Below are positions 1-9,272 of a stretch of 64,000 bases of DNA, one piece after another. Both the position numbers and the translations under genes were made by a program. Every line of letters begins with the position of its first letter. Position 1 is the stretch's first letter. The DNA lies in contig NZ_RAXV01000010.1 of NCBI RefSeq assembly GCF_003611465.1, positions 1-64,000 of the forward strand, read 5' to 3'. Source of the DNA: Acinetobacter tianfuensis (GTDB lineage: Bacteria; Pseudomonadota; Gammaproteobacteria; Pseudomonadales; Moraxellaceae). The notes beneath the pieces are model-generated. The model did not search any database, was not told the DNA's origin, and worked only from the letters and a program-made list of their open reading frames with translations.

Positions 1-94
1 CAAACAGACACAACCCCCTAAACACCGTTATTTCTTTTTTTTTTGAAAAAAGCGCATCAACTGTCTATTAATTCAGCAAAAACCGCATTTTTAT

Positions 95-1171
95 TCATTT
101 TTTAAGAAAAATTGGCACTGATTCTGCTAATTGATCCATGATCTTGTCTTGTTTATTCTGTTCCTGCCAATTTAACGCACGGCAATCGATATATTCACAA
201 TAAGCGCTTTCACCTATTTCTTCAGCGCCGTTCAAACAAATGCTATAGCTAAAACTTCCTGCGAACCCCGCTCCCAAACCAAATTTAAAATCCCCTCTGC
301 TTTGTCCGCGTAAATATAAATTTATACCAGCAGCTTGCAAGCGCCATTCAAACTCTCTAGGCAAATACATTTTTTGGCCATTTGGCGCAGTAATGCGCGG
401 ATAAACTCGATGAATCCTAAATATGACACCTTGATCATAGAGCTGTGCTAAATTTTGTTCTGGATCTTTGATATATATACGAGACTGCAATATTCGATTG
501 AGTGAATCCCGCAAGTGCATAAAAATCAGCTGCTGCCTGTTTGATAAATTAATTATTTGCATACAGTAATAAGCCAGCGGGAAATAAGGAAAGTTCCAAG
601 AGCGTGCAAACTCCAGCGCGCCCTGATGCTGTACTGCTATATGCTGCCCTTTATAAATGATTTCCCCTTCACATCGGCTTAGTGCGCTCCAATGCTCTGC
701 CAGCCCCATACGCAGTTTACTGAAACACGAGACCAGCTTGGTTTCCTCAGCATTCAGCTTAAAGCTCAATTCTGAATCTGACCGCTTAAACTCAAAATGT
801 TTAGCGCTGCGTTGAATCTGCTCTCTGTCTGCGAAATAAAATCCATTATCTGTAATCAAACAATCTTTATCTAATGAATAGCTGTTCAGCTGCCCAGCCA
901 TATGAGGACTGCTGCTGCACATAACGCTTACAGTATCTAAGGCATGAGTGGAGATGAGATATTCGTTGCGGAGCAGCGGCAGCTGCGGTTGCCCTATTTG
1001 TGCAAAAAAATTTAAATAATGAAGCGGTGCCGGCAGGTTTGGGATTTTGAGGCCAATCAGAATGATTTTATATTTTTGTGTTTGCCCATGGCATGGCAGT
1101 TTTTGCTGTGCGTTAAAAGGAGCCTGATTCAGCTGTTTGGACTGATCAAAGAAATCTTGAAATAATTGCAT
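95..1171 (-). CDS. Unrecognised 358-residue protein downstream of pssA
   Basis: I do not recognise a family with confidence. The product is 358 residues, with no signal peptide and no clear membrane segment. Its C-terminal half is rich in aromatic residues and glycine, which could suit a beta-rich lipocalin-like fold; that is only a guess. The start is supported by an AGGAG ribosome-binding site five bases before the ATG. The gene begins 21 bases after the pssA stop on the same strand, so the two are probably co-transcribed, which hints at a lipid or envelope role. No terminator is visible between its stop and the window edge. Confidence 0.75.
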   Translation of the reverse strand: MQLFQDFFDQSKQLNQAPFNAQQKLPCHGQTQKYKIILIGLKIPNLPAPLHYLNFFAQIGQPQLPLLRNEYLISTHALDTVSVMCSSSPHMAGQLNSYSLDKDCLITDNGFYFADREQIQRSAKHFEFKRSDSELSFKLNAEETKLVSCFSKLRMGLAEHWSALSRCEGEIIYKGQHIAVQHQGALEFARSWNFPYFPLAYYCMQIINLSNRQQLIFMHLRDSLNRILQSRIYIKDPEQNLAQLYDQGVIFRIHRVYPRITAPNGQKMYLPREFEWRLQAAGINLYLRGQSRGDFKFGLGAGFAGSFSYSICLNGAEEIGESAYCEYIDCRALNWQEQNKQDKIMDQLAESVPIFLKK

Positions 1172-1192
1172 ATCAAGCTCCTTTTCATCACG

Positions 1193-2020
1193 TTATGCCT
1201 TTTCTTGTCTACTCGCCATAAAAGTAGTTACAAAACCTGAAAGCGCATAAATAATAGAAATCACTAAAATACCGACTGGAATATTATAGGTCACCGCAGC
1301 CATGATAAATACGATGATCGGCAGCACTGCGAACGGTACACGTTTGCGGTCTACTGTTTTAAATGAATAGTATTTGATATTTGAAATCATCAGCAGGCCA
1401 ACTGCAATAATAACCGCTGCATTTAAAATTTGTATGCCTGCACTTTGCAAATCAAAAACTTGCGGAAAATCCCGTGCAACCAATACTAACGAAATAATCA
1501 TCACCGCAGCCAAAGGGCTGGCCACGCCAATAAAGTAACGTTTATCGACCACACCAATTTGGACATTGAAACGCGCCAAACGGAAAGCCGCGCATGCAGT
1601 ATAAACAAAGCAGGCAGCCAAACCGATTCGGCCTAAATCATTTAGACTCCAGCTATACATCAAAATCGCGGGCGCAACACCAAAGGCCAATAAATCTGAT
1701 AAAGAGTCAAACTGTTCACCAAAAGGGCTTTGTGCACCAATTGCACGCGCTACCCGCCCATCGAGGCCATCAAATAAAGCCGCGATAAAGATCGCATAAA
1801 CAGCTTGTGTATATTCACCGTTCATACTTGCAATAATTGAGTAGAAACCTGACAACAGCGCTGCGGTTGTTATCAGGTTCGGCCACAAGTAAATGCCACG
1901 ACGTTTGACTTTCTGCCCTTCATGGGTATGCTCTTCCTCTTCCACCTCAAAAGTTATGCCGTCAAAAGCACTTTCTTCTTTGGAAGCTGTTTCCCGTTCA
2001 GGTTTATTTATATTTGTCAT
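1193..2020 (-). CDS. pssA: CDP-diacylglycerol--serine O-phosphatidyltransferase
   Basis: Makes phosphatidylserine from CDP-diacylglycerol and serine, the first committed step to phosphatidylethanolamine, in the inner membrane. The 275-residue product carries the CDP-alcohol phosphatidyltransferase signature DG-x2-AR-x8-G-x3-D-x3-D, visible as DGLDGRVAR followed by GEQFDSLSD, and several hydrophobic segments typical of the small integral-membrane (type II) enzyme. A charged N-terminal tail of about 45 residues precedes the first membrane helix. An AGGA site lies eight bases before the ATG. It appears to be the first gene of a two-gene unit with the unrecognised gene downstream. Confidence 0.95.
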   Translation of the reverse strand: MTNINKPERETASKEESAFDGITFEVEEEEHTHEGQKVKRRGIYLWPNLITTAALLSGFYSIIASMNGEYTQAVYAIFIAALFDGLDGRVARAIGAQSPFGEQFDSLSDLLAFGVAPAILMYSWSLNDLGRIGLAACFVYTACAAFRLARFNVQIGVVDKRYFIGVASPLAAVMIISLVLVARDFPQVFDLQSAGIQILNAAVIIAVGLLMISNIKYYSFKTVDRKRVPFAVLPIIVFIMAAVTYNIPVGILVISIIYALSGFVTTFMASRQEKA

Positions 2021-2074
2021 TCTTCGATCCTAACTATGACCTTATATTTTACATTATTTCAATTTTAAACTGGC

Positions 2075-2932
2075 TTATTCGCCTACCAGCCAGCGCACTG
2101 CTGCGTGACCGCCATTTTCCTGCATCCGTAAATGCGGGAATAGCCATTGCAATGCTTCATCTGCATCTTCAGAAAACTTCCAAGGCGGATTAATCACCAA
2201 TAGACCGCAGCCATTTAAACCCACAGGCGTATCATCAGGCCATACACAAATTTCACATACCAGCTGACGGCGGATACCTGTTTTGTACATTTTTTTCTCA
2301 AAGCGTTCAATCATGGCACGGTCTTTGATTGGGTACCAAACCGCAAATACGCCTGTCGGCCATTTTTTGTAGGCAGCAACCAGCAGCTCAACCAGCTGCG
2401 GGAAGTCTTTACGTTCAAGCTCGTACGGCGGGTCAATCATCACTAAACCGCGTTTTTCTTTAGGCGGAATAACACCCAGCAAGCCTTCATAGGCATCACG
2501 CTCATGCAGACCCGCGCGCTTATCAAAAATGTTATGGCGCAATTGCTGGAATACATCACGCTGCATTTCAAAAATGGTTGCTTTATCTGTTTCACGCATG
2601 CCTTCTAACGCAAACCAAGGCGAACCAGGGTATGCGCCTTTACCAAAGTTGCTGCGCATTTTTTCAACAATTTTAAGGTATTGCTGTACGCCTTCAGGCG
2701 CATTGCGTGTAATAGAATCATCCAGTTTGACAAGACGATGAATACCGTTTAAAAACTCACCTGATTTCTGCGCTTCTGAGGTCGACAAGTCATATTTGCC
2801 CGCGCCGCCATGTGTATCTACATAACGGTATGGTTTGTCTTTTGCATTCAGCCGAGCCAGCAGCTGAAGCAATAAAACGTGCTTCATAACATCGGCAAAG
2901 TTGCCTGCGTGGAAATGGTGACGGTAATTCAT
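2075..2932 (-). CDS. rlmJ: 23S rRNA (adenine(2030)-N(6))-methyltransferase
   Basis: Methylates A2030 of 23S rRNA using S-adenosylmethionine. The family start MNYRHHFHAGNFADVMKH is present, followed by a DTHGGAGKY segment in the SAM-binding region and the catalytic DPPYE motif around residue 168. At 285 residues it matches RlmJ length. It is a single gene separated from pssA by about 54 bases and divergent from the oxygenase gene at 3047. The ribosome-binding site is weak, but the ATG is fixed by the conserved N-terminus. Confidence 0.94.
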   Translation of the reverse strand: MNYRHHFHAGNFADVMKHVLLLQLLARLNAKDKPYRYVDTHGGAGKYDLSTSEAQKSGEFLNGIHRLVKLDDSITRNAPEGVQQYLKIVEKMRSNFGKGAYPGSPWFALEGMRETDKATIFEMQRDVFQQLRHNIFDKRAGLHERDAYEGLLGVIPPKEKRGLVMIDPPYELERKDFPQLVELLVAAYKKWPTGVFAVWYPIKDRAMIERFEKKMYKTGIRRQLVCEICVWPDDTPVGLNGCGLLVINPPWKFSEDADEALQWLFPHLRMQENGGHAAVRWLVGE

Positions 2933-3046
2933 GTTTCATTAATTCCTGATATCAACGCCTATTTTAGCATGAAAAATAGTTTCATTCCGATGCTTATCTT
3001 GCTCTAGAATAGCTGACCTTTTTTCTGTTCTTATTACGGTTTGTTT

Positions 3047-3649
3047 ATGGACGGTGTTCTACTCCCAAAGTCTTGGAATGTTGATCAAATCTTAGATGAT
3101 TTAGATCAACATGGCTTCGCTATTATCAACGATGCCTATCCAATTGACTATTTACATGCACTTTCTGCAGAGTGCCTGTCACATTTAAATCAATTCCGCA
3201 ATGCTGCCATACAAAATGGGGTCATCAGCAATATCCGCAGCGACCACATTCTTTGGCTCAATGAAGAACTGAATATAGCTCAACAGCATATCCAATATTT
3301 AAACGCCCTTTCAGCACATCTGAATCAGGCGTTTTTTTTGGGCATTCAAGAAGCTGAAGCACATTTTGCCTGCTACAACGCAGGTGAGTTTTATGCCCTT
3401 CACCGTGATAATCCGCAAGGAAAAAACGGCCGTATTATTTCAACTGTGTATTATCTGCATGAAGAATGGCAAGACGATTGGGGCGGCCAGCTTAGACTGC
3501 AAGATAAAAATGACGTATGGCAAATTATTCACCCTAGGCCAAATCGGATTGCTATTTTCCAAAGTGACCTGCTGCATGAAGTCATTCAAGCAAAACATCA
3601 GCGCTTATCTATTACTGCGTGGCTGCGCAGCGGCAGCCCGATCTGGTAA
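3047..3649 (+). CDS. 2OG-Fe(II) oxygenase (prolyl-4-hydroxylase-like fold)
   Basis: A cytosolic iron(II)/2-oxoglutarate-dependent dioxygenase by motif. The facial triad reads HRD (His-x-Asp) in FYALHRDNP and a later His in SDLLHEV, with the 2-oxoglutarate-binding Arg in QRLSITAWLR. The two ligands are separated by the usual beta-strand stretch (GRIISTVYYL, GGQLRL). The substrate cannot be told from sequence; relatives hydroxylate protein prolines or small molecules. A TTG codon lies six bases upstream in frame, but the ATG at 3047 is preferred. The gene is probably single. Confidence 0.85.
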   Translation: MDGVLLPKSWNVDQILDDLDQHGFAIINDAYPIDYLHALSAECLSHLNQFRNAAIQNGVISNIRSDHILWLNEELNIAQQHIQYLNALSAHLNQAFFLGIQEAEAHFACYNAGEFYALHRDNPQGKNGRIISTVYYLHEEWQDDWGGQLRLQDKNDVWQIIHPRPNRIAIFQSDLLHEVIQAKHQRLSITAWLRSGSPIW

Positions 3650-3709
3650 AGCTTTAAATTTTTAAATTCATCCTCATATACACTGCATTGTTAGATGAGG
3701 ATGATACCA

Positions 3710-4237
3710 ATGCGTAACAACACCAAACACATCATTCAGCGTATTGGTGAAACTGATCAGTTATTTTTGCAAGGCAATACGCCTGAACTTGCTCTTGAGC
3801 GCTCAGACTTAAGACTGCAATTAATTGCCCTAAGCAGCAACCATCAAGAGCAGGTATATTTTCTAAAAGAAGCTGTCGTTCTGCTGGAACAAGGCCGTAT
3901 TGAATTTGAAGAAATGCCTATGGATTTATATATCAATCTATCACTGCATTTGGCTAAAGCTTATATGGTGTTTTTTGAACTGACCAAAGAATCACGCTAT
4001 GCGCTGATTACACAGCAAATTATGAAACCGATGAGCAAAGCAGGCCACAGCGATATTTTCTTCTATCTGGCTTATGCTTCTGCTGTGCAGCAAGAACCTG
4101 CGCTTACCCGTCACTGGCTGACAAAATACAGTAAAACGCAGGCTTTTGATTTAGAGCTTATGCAGTCTCACCATGCTTTCTCTGCATATAAAAATGAAGT
4201 TTGGTTCAGCGGTATCTTGCAAAGCCGTATGCATTGA
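3710..4237 (+). CDS. Hypothetical protein, about 175 residues
   Basis: A helical, cytosolic-looking protein without signal peptide or recognised motif. Three in-frame ATGs occur at 3695, 3701 and 3710. The GAGGA sequence that includes the first two is well placed as a ribosome-binding site for the third, so 3710 is chosen. Its heptad-like runs of Leu and Ala suggest helical repeats, possibly TPR-like, but I cannot assign a family. A strong terminator follows immediately. Confidence 0.7.
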   Translation: MRNNTKHIIQRIGETDQLFLQGNTPELALERSDLRLQLIALSSNHQEQVYFLKEAVVLLEQGRIEFEEMPMDLYINLSLHLAKAYMVFFELTKESRYALITQQIMKPMSKAGHSDIFFYLAYASAVQQEPALTRHWLTKYSKTQAFDLELMQSHHAFSAYKNEVWFSGILQSRMH

Positions 4238-4250
4238 TATGAAAAATAAA

Positions 4251-4285
4251 AAGCCTCAGTTGAAAATTCAGCTGAGGCTTTTTTA
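4251..4285. terminator. Bidirectional rho-independent terminator
   Basis: Nine-base perfect arms AAGCCTCAG and CTGAGGCTT with a 12-base loop, followed by a T run on the plus strand and by T-rich sequence on the minus strand. It sits between convergent genes and can serve both. Confidence 0.9.
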
Positions 4286-4325
4286 TGCGCAGAATGTATA
4301 AACGGCTGCGCCGTTCAACAGACGG

Positions 4326-4577
4326 TTAAGCCATTTGAAGGCGGTAAGCATCTAAATGAAGCTGCTGATTCAATTCATCGACCCAAATAGCCCAATCATC
4401 ATCTTGCACAAGATGGCTAATGAGCAGCGAACGCTGCGCTTTATTCCAAAAAGGCGCGTCATGTAAAGATACATTGGCCGGCAACTGATGTGTGCGGACA
4501 TAAAGTTCTATTGCAGCTGGACTGTTTGCTAGGCCAAGCTGTGAAAATAAAAGTTCCAATGAAGGTTTATTATTCAT
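4326..4577 (-). CDS. DUF2789 family protein (copy 1)
   Basis: An 83-residue protein of the DUF2789 family, recognised by the pattern LELLFSQLGL, then an H-x-LP segment, APFWNKAQR and a final DDWAIWVDELNQQL. The function of the family is unknown. It looks like a small, acidic, soluble helical protein. An AAGGAG site precedes the ATG. A second, diverged copy lies just upstream on the same strand, but a terminator separates them, so they may be transcribed independently. Confidence 0.87.
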   Translation of the reverse strand: MNNKPSLELLFSQLGLANSPAAIELYVRTHQLPANVSLHDAPFWNKAQRSLLISHLVQDDDWAIWVDELNQQLHLDAYRLQMA

Positions 4578-4643
4578 GAGCTTCGTCTCCTTATCAGCTT
4601 AATTGTCATTTATTATGGAATTAACTTATAAGATATTCAAAAA

Positions 4644-4667
4644 AAACCTAGCGCAATTGCTAGGTTT
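4644..4667 (-). terminator. Rho-independent terminator of DUF2789 copy 2
   Basis: Arms AAACCTAGC and GCTAGGTTT with a six-base loop. On the minus strand the stem is followed by a run of Ts. It lies between the two DUF2789 genes. Confidence 0.85.
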
Positions 4668-4684
4668 GTTGTTTCAAATTGTAT

Positions 4685-4945
4685 TCAGATTTTACAAGAG
4701 CCTGAAAGCTTATGTTCTTTATGCAGCAGTTCATTAAGGATATCGACCACCATGGCCCATTCATCATCTTTTTTCCAATGGCTGATAATAAAGTCACGCT
4801 GCGATTTGCTCCAAAATGCAGCCTCATGCAATGGAATATCCATGGTCAATTGGTGAGTTTCAAGAAACTTTTCTATGCCCTGCTCACTTGCATCCAGCCC
4901 CAGCTGTTCAAAGAAAAGTTCCAAAGTCGGTTGTTGATCAAACAT
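4685..4945 (-). CDS. DUF2789 family protein (copy 2)
   Basis: An 86-residue paralogue of the neighbouring gene, with the same layout: LELFFEQLGLDAS, THQL, EAAFWSKSQRDF and DDEWAMVVDILNELL. The open frame extends six codons further upstream, but an AGGAG site placed six bases before the second ATG decides the start at 4945. Function unknown. The pair probably arose by tandem duplication followed by divergence, because the residues outside the DUF2789 signature differ widely. Confidence 0.87.
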   Translation of the reverse strand: MFDQQPTLELFFEQLGLDASEQGIEKFLETHQLTMDIPLHEAAFWSKSQRDFIISHWKKDDEWAMVVDILNELLHKEHKLSGSCKI

Positions 4946-5061
4946 TGTGTTCTCCTGAAGCATTCTGCTCTGTTTAAATTAACCCGATACTCAACCTTTG
5001 TCAGTGACAGCATCCGCTTCAGTTGTTATTTTTTGTTTTAAACTTTTGAACAATAGAAAAT

Positions 5062-5090
5062 AAAAAAGCACCCCAAATGGAGTGCTTTTT
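5062..5090 (-). terminator. Terminator downstream of mdh
   Basis: On the minus strand the stem AGCACTCC pairs with GGGGTGCT (one G-U pair) around a short ATTT loop and is followed by a T run. It lies about 25 bases past the mdh stop. Confidence 0.85.
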
Positions 5091-5113
5091 CTAATTTAAT
5101 CTAACAGATTAAA

Positions 5114-6100
5114 TTATTTGATCATGTCAGCAACTGCTGCGCGTTCTTCTTCAAGCTCGTTAAGCGTGAAGTTGATACGCTCACGGCTGAATTCGTCGAT
5201 TTCAAGGCCTTGAACGATTTTGTACTCGCCATTTTCGCAAGTTACAGGGAAACCGAACATTACGCCTTCAGGGATACCGTAAGAACCGTCAGAAGGAATA
5301 CCCATAGTTACCCATTCGCCGTTTGTGCCAAGAGCCCAATCACGCATATGGTCGATTGCAGCGTTTGCAGCAGAAGCAGCAGAAGAAAGACCGCGCGCTT
5401 CGATGATTGCAGCGCCACGTTTACCAACAGTTGGAAGGAATACGTCTTTGTTCCAAGCAGCATCGTTGATTTTGTCTTTTAAGCTTTCGCCGTTTACTGT
5501 AGCAAAACGGTAGTCAGCATACATTGTTGGAGAGTGGTTACCCCAAACTGTCATAGTTTTGATGTCAGAAACTGCAACACCCGCTTTTTGAGCAAGTTGA
5601 GTCAACGCACGGTTGTGGTCAAGACGCAGCATTGCTGTGAAGTTTTTAGCAGGAAGATCTGTAGCAGATTTCATTGCGATGTAAGCGTTCGTGTTCGCAG
5701 GGTTACCCACAACAAGAACTTTAACGTCACGGCTAGCAACTTCGTTAAGCGCTTTACCTTGACCGATGAAGATTTCACCGTTTACTTTAAGAAGGTCAGC
5801 ACGTTCCATACCAGGACCGCGTGGACGTGAACCTACAAGAAGAGCGTAGTCAGCATCTTTGAATGCAACTTTAGGATCATCAGTACCGATCATGCCTTCT
5901 AAAAGAGGGAATGCGCAGTCATCAAGTTCCATCATTACGCCTTTAAGCGCTTGTTGAGCTTTCTCAACTGGAATTTCTAATAATTGAAGGATAACTGGTT
6001 GGTCTTTACCCAACATTTCACCGCTTGCGATACGGAATAATAAGCTATAACCGATTTGACCAGCTGCGCCAGTAACGGCAACACGAACTGCTTGCTTCAT
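5114..6100 (-). CDS. mdh: Malate dehydrogenase (NAD-dependent)
   Basis: Interconverts malate and oxaloacetate in the TCA cycle, in the cytosol. The N-terminus has the NAD-binding glycine loop [11 protein letters not shown]. The substrate-binding arginines are in [14 protein letters not shown] and MLRLDHNRA, and the catalytic His is in WGNHSPTM. The 328-residue length and these motifs fit the group resembling cytosolic MDH rather than the shorter E. coli type. A GGAG site precedes the ATG and a terminator follows, so it is a single transcription unit. Confidence 0.96.
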   Translation of the reverse strand: MKQAVRVAVTGAAGQIGYSLLFRIASGEMLGKDQPVILQLLEIPVEKAQQALKGVMMELDDCAFPLLEGMIGTDDPKVAFKDADYALLVGSRPRGPGMERADLLKVNGEIFIGQGKALNEVASRDVKVLVVGNPANTNAYIAMKSATDLPAKNFTAMLRLDHNRALTQLAQKAGVAVSDIKTMTVWGNHSPTMYADYRFATVNGESLKDKINDAAWNKDVFLPTVGKRGAAIIEARGLSSAASAANAAIDHMRDWALGTNGEWVTMGIPSDGSYGIPEGVMFGFPVTCENGEYKIVQGLEIDEFSRERINFTLNELEEERAAVADMIK

Positions 6101-6269
6101 GTAATTATCTCCAATTGAGGAAGGTCATAATGATTAAATAGCTGTTCTATCTAATCTTAATAATCATAAACGGCAAAGATTGTACTCCAATCTTTTGACG
6201 GTTGCATGGAAAAGAGAATGCTTTTCAACAAAAGTATGATAGGAAATATAAATAAAATCCGATTAAAGC

Positions 6270-6929
6270 CTAAAAAGCGCCTTTAATTGTAAAGGTGCCT
6301 GGGCATTCATTTTGCACATATGCCGGGCATGCTTTGTATTGTCCGCCGCTTCTGTAGCATACTCTCATCTCTGTTAAGATACTGCCGCTGCCATATTGCT
6401 GACAGATGAATTCAAAACTTTGCGATGACAGTCTCGGATTCAAGCGCTGCAATTTACTGCGCAGCACAGAAGACTGAAAAATATGGTTTTCTTGACTGGT
6501 CAGCTCTTCAGGAACTTTCAGTTTTTCGGCAAAATTAATAATCGTTCTAAAATACTGACTGGCCTGCATGGGCACACAGCCGCCGACTGTGCGCCACAGC
6601 TGATGACGAGCATTTTCATCCGGCATCACCCGTGCGACAACTTTAGTCTGAATTGGCGGCAAAACAGCAGAGCTGCCCGTGGTGCAGTTTCGCTGCTGAA
6701 AACCTTCTGGATATAAACCTGCAATATTGAGCGAATAGCCTTCAAGGCATTTACGTTTTTTACTGCTATAAGCATCTAATGAACAGATGGCTGGCACCAG
6801 CTGTATATGCATGACATAACCAGTTACATGAGGGGATGCATGCGCAGCGGCAGAAAGTACGAAATTTCCTGCTGCACAGCACATTGCAAGACACAACCTT
6901 TCAGCATGTAATCTGCTTAACAGCTGCAT
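6270..6929 (-). CDS. RNase T2-family protein lacking all catalytic residues
   Basis: The layout follows secreted RNase T2/RNase I: a signal peptide ending near AHA (residue 31), a YVMHIQLVPAIC segment like the family's Y-x-L-x3-W-x-P-x-x-C, then the two active-site blocks and a C-terminal VCYRS segment with paired cysteines. The catalytic residues are missing. Block 1, normally HGLWP, reads AGLYP (residues 70-74). Block 2, normally HEWxKHGTC, reads QLWRTVGGC (residues 110-118), with the histidine replaced by Val. It is probably exported to the periplasm, with several disulphides, but should not cleave RNA by the normal mechanism. It may be a pseudoenzyme or RNA-binding or inhibitor-like protein. 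Confidence 0.75.
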   Translation of the reverse strand: MQLLSRLHAERLCLAMCCAAGNFVLSAAAHASPHVTGYVMHIQLVPAICSLDAYSSKKRKCLEGYSLNIAGLYPEGFQQRNCTTGSSAVLPPIQTKVVARVMPDENARHQLWRTVGGCVPMQASQYFRTIINFAEKLKVPEELTSQENHIFQSSVLRSKLQRLNPRLSSQSFEFICQQYGSGSILTEMRVCYRSGGQYKACPAYVQNECPGTFTIKGAF

Positions 6930-6987
6930 GAATTGTTTCCCCGTGTATGTCTAATTTATATATTTCAGCGTCTTAAGGCCTGATTAT

Positions 6988-8943
6988 TTATTGACTGCGC
7001 AGCGGAATGGCATTCATCCGCTGGCCAATCGTTTGTGACCCTTGTCCCAATAAGATACCGTAATGCGTAGCATTCGTCATGACATGTTTCACATAATCCC
7101 GTGTTTCTGTCAGCGGAATTGATTCTGTATACTGGTCTGCAGCGATTATCTGCCCCTCTGGCTGCCAGCGGCGCGCACGGTTTGGCCCTGCATTATAGCC
7201 TGCAGTCGCCAGAACTGGGCTATTGCTCAGCTGGCTTTGAATCATAGATAAATAGAATGTGCCGTAACGTATATTGGTATTCATATCCGTTAATGCTGCC
7301 GGATTATAGGTTTCGCCCATTTGTCTTGCGACCAGCTTGGCTGTATTCGGCATAATCTGCATCAAGCCGCCCGCGCCGACATGCGAACGCGCATGTGAAA
7401 CAAAACGGCTTTCCTGACGCATCAGACCATATGCCCACGCTGGATCAATACCTGCATTTTGACTATGGCTCACCACATAAGCCTGATGCGGCATAGCATA
7501 ACGGTAAGTATAATTATGCTGTTTGCTGGTACGGTCTGCTGCGTAAATTGCGCGGTCATACCAGCCCATGTCTGTTGCGCGTTTCGCCGCTGCCAAAATT
7601 AAACCGTCATCATGCTTTAAATACGCCTGACGCACTGCCCAGTTCCATTCACGGTTAATATAATTTTCAGGCGCATTGATATTGCGCAGCGCAAAAGCGC
7701 GGCGGAAATGAATATCTTGGCTTAAACGCACCGCATCTGCATTGGTCGGTAAAGTATTGGCAGGCAGGTTATTATATTTTTGCCCAAGACGGTCTTTGGC
7801 CAATAAATTATGATAATCATCACCTATGGCCAATTTGCGGTAAATCTCTTCCGCCGCCCGCTTAGATTTTGAATCGGACTGCTGCTCATAGGCACGCGCC
7901 AGCCAATACTGCCATCGGTCTTCCTGACGCTGTGTCACGCTCATACTGTCAATTGCGCGAATCAGGCTGTTCCAGCCATTAAAGCGGATGGCCTGGCGCG
8001 CATAAATTTCAGCTTCTTCTGGACTGAACGGCAAACCATAGCTGGCATCTAAGAAATCTAAAACTTCACGGTTAAAATTATTTTTCATCACCGTAGTGCC
8101 GCCGACATAGCCCACTGCACGGTAAATGGCTTTTTGCACATCGGCTGGCACGCCTTCAACAGCTTTACGGGCAGCAGACATGGCAGAAACCAAGTCTGTA
8201 TCCGCTAAACGGCCCACCGCATAGACCAAATAAGCCTGCTCTTCTTTGCTGTTTTTAGGCGCTGTCCATAAATATTGAATTGGATTGGCCTGAATGCTGT
8301 TCAGCTGCGCCAAACTCAGGTTCATTCCAATGCTTTGCGCTGTCGCAATGGCTTGACCTGACTGTCCAGCACGCAGCTGTCCCCAAAGTCGCTGCTGACG
8401 GTCTTGGGCTGTCAATAATGGGCTAGACAGCATCATACGGCCAAGACCTGTACAAGATTCTGGCTGTGAGTTTGTCGTCAGCCAGACATCTTTAAATTCT
8501 GCATAGACCAAAGGATCGCCTGATTGAGCGCGCACTTGAGCTACTGCACAGGTTTCCGCCTGATCGGCATTCGTCACATACGGCAAAACAGGCTGCGCGG
8601 AGGAAAAATCCGCCATTTTTACTTTTTCTTCAACATAATCTGCTGCCAATTTTTCAGCCATCGCAGATTGCGGATAACGCTGGGCAAAATTAACGATTTG
8701 ACTTGCTGGCTGTGAAGCCAAACTGCTATTTAAAATCCAGTATTCCGGGTAATAGCCCAGCGCATCATTTTGCATCGAATACTGATATTGCTGCAGCGCG
8801 GAAATATTGCTGGCATTGGCAGCCCTAAGCGCTTCGTTAAAATCGGCATCGGCTGCCTGAGCTGCATTTACAGCACATGCCGATGCCACACTTAAAGCAA
8901 GCAATTGATAAATTTTATGCGTTTTAAATTTGTCTTTTAACAT
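6988..8943 (-). CDS. slt: Soluble lytic murein transglycosylase
   Basis: Cleaves the glycan strands of peptidoglycan in the periplasm, forming 1,6-anhydromuropeptides. It has a signal peptide (MLKDKFKTHK... ending AQA), a long alpha-superhelical U-domain of about 430 residues, and a C-terminal SLT domain with the catalytic Glu in AYGLMRQESRF, then GLMQIMPNTA and ATAGYNAGP. The frame begins eight codons earlier at 8967, but an AAGG site eight bases before the ATG at 8943 and the signal peptide favour the shorter form (651 residues). The gene is divergent from miaB. Confidence 0.93.
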   Translation of the reverse strand: MLKDKFKTHKIYQLLALSVASACAVNAAQAADADFNEALRAANASNISALQQYQYSMQNDALGYYPEYWILNSSLASQPASQIVNFAQRYPQSAMAEKLAADYVEEKVKMADFSSAQPVLPYVTNADQAETCAVAQVRAQSGDPLVYAEFKDVWLTTNSQPESCTGLGRMMLSSPLLTAQDRQQRLWGQLRAGQSGQAIATAQSIGMNLSLAQLNSIQANPIQYLWTAPKNSKEEQAYLVYAVGRLADTDLVSAMSAARKAVEGVPADVQKAIYRAVGYVGGTTVMKNNFNREVLDFLDASYGLPFSPEEAEIYARQAIRFNGWNSLIRAIDSMSVTQRQEDRWQYWLARAYEQQSDSKSKRAAEEIYRKLAIGDDYHNLLAKDRLGQKYNNLPANTLPTNADAVRLSQDIHFRRAFALRNINAPENYINREWNWAVRQAYLKHDDGLILAAAKRATDMGWYDRAIYAADRTSKQHNYTYRYAMPHQAYVVSHSQNAGIDPAWAYGLMRQESRFVSHARSHVGAGGLMQIMPNTAKLVARQMGETYNPAALTDMNTNIRYGTFYLSMIQSQLSNSPVLATAGYNAGPNRARRWQPEGQIIAADQYTESIPLTETRDYVKHVMTNATHYGILLGQGSQTIGQRMNAIPLRSQ

Positions 8944-9272
8944 TGACTTGCCTTCTGTGTTTTGCATTTTTTCGCGCTGATGACAAACGCATTTTCAGCG
9001 CTGCTCATCCGTCTTTTTCAGCCAGTTTAATAATTCTAAACCAACAGTATTGTTGAGTTGTGTAACCTTATGATTAAACAATATTAATTTTCAAACATAT
9101 TTGGTTCACAAATCAATATTCAGCATTACTTATTTTAAACTATAAGTTTATATCGAAATCCTGCTAAAATATGCGCCTTTCTAAAATTCCTTTGCAGCAT
9201 TCCAATTCAGGCGCTGAATATTCAGCCTAAATCTGGATGCCTGCGACTTCCTGATATTCCCTAGGAGCCTGC
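8944..9272. other. Divergent intergenic region slt / miaB
   Basis: About 330 bases without a gene. A possible -10 TAAAAT at 9165-9170 would serve miaB. A 13-base inverted repeat, AAACT-ATA-AGTTT at 9137-9149, lies just upstream of it. An AGGAG site lies before the miaB ATG. I see no coding sequence or clear structured RNA. Confidence 0.5.

Noticed and set aside
5210..5830. Plus-strand frames opposite mdh
   Set aside because: They are shadows of the strongly conserved mdh coding sequence on the other strand.
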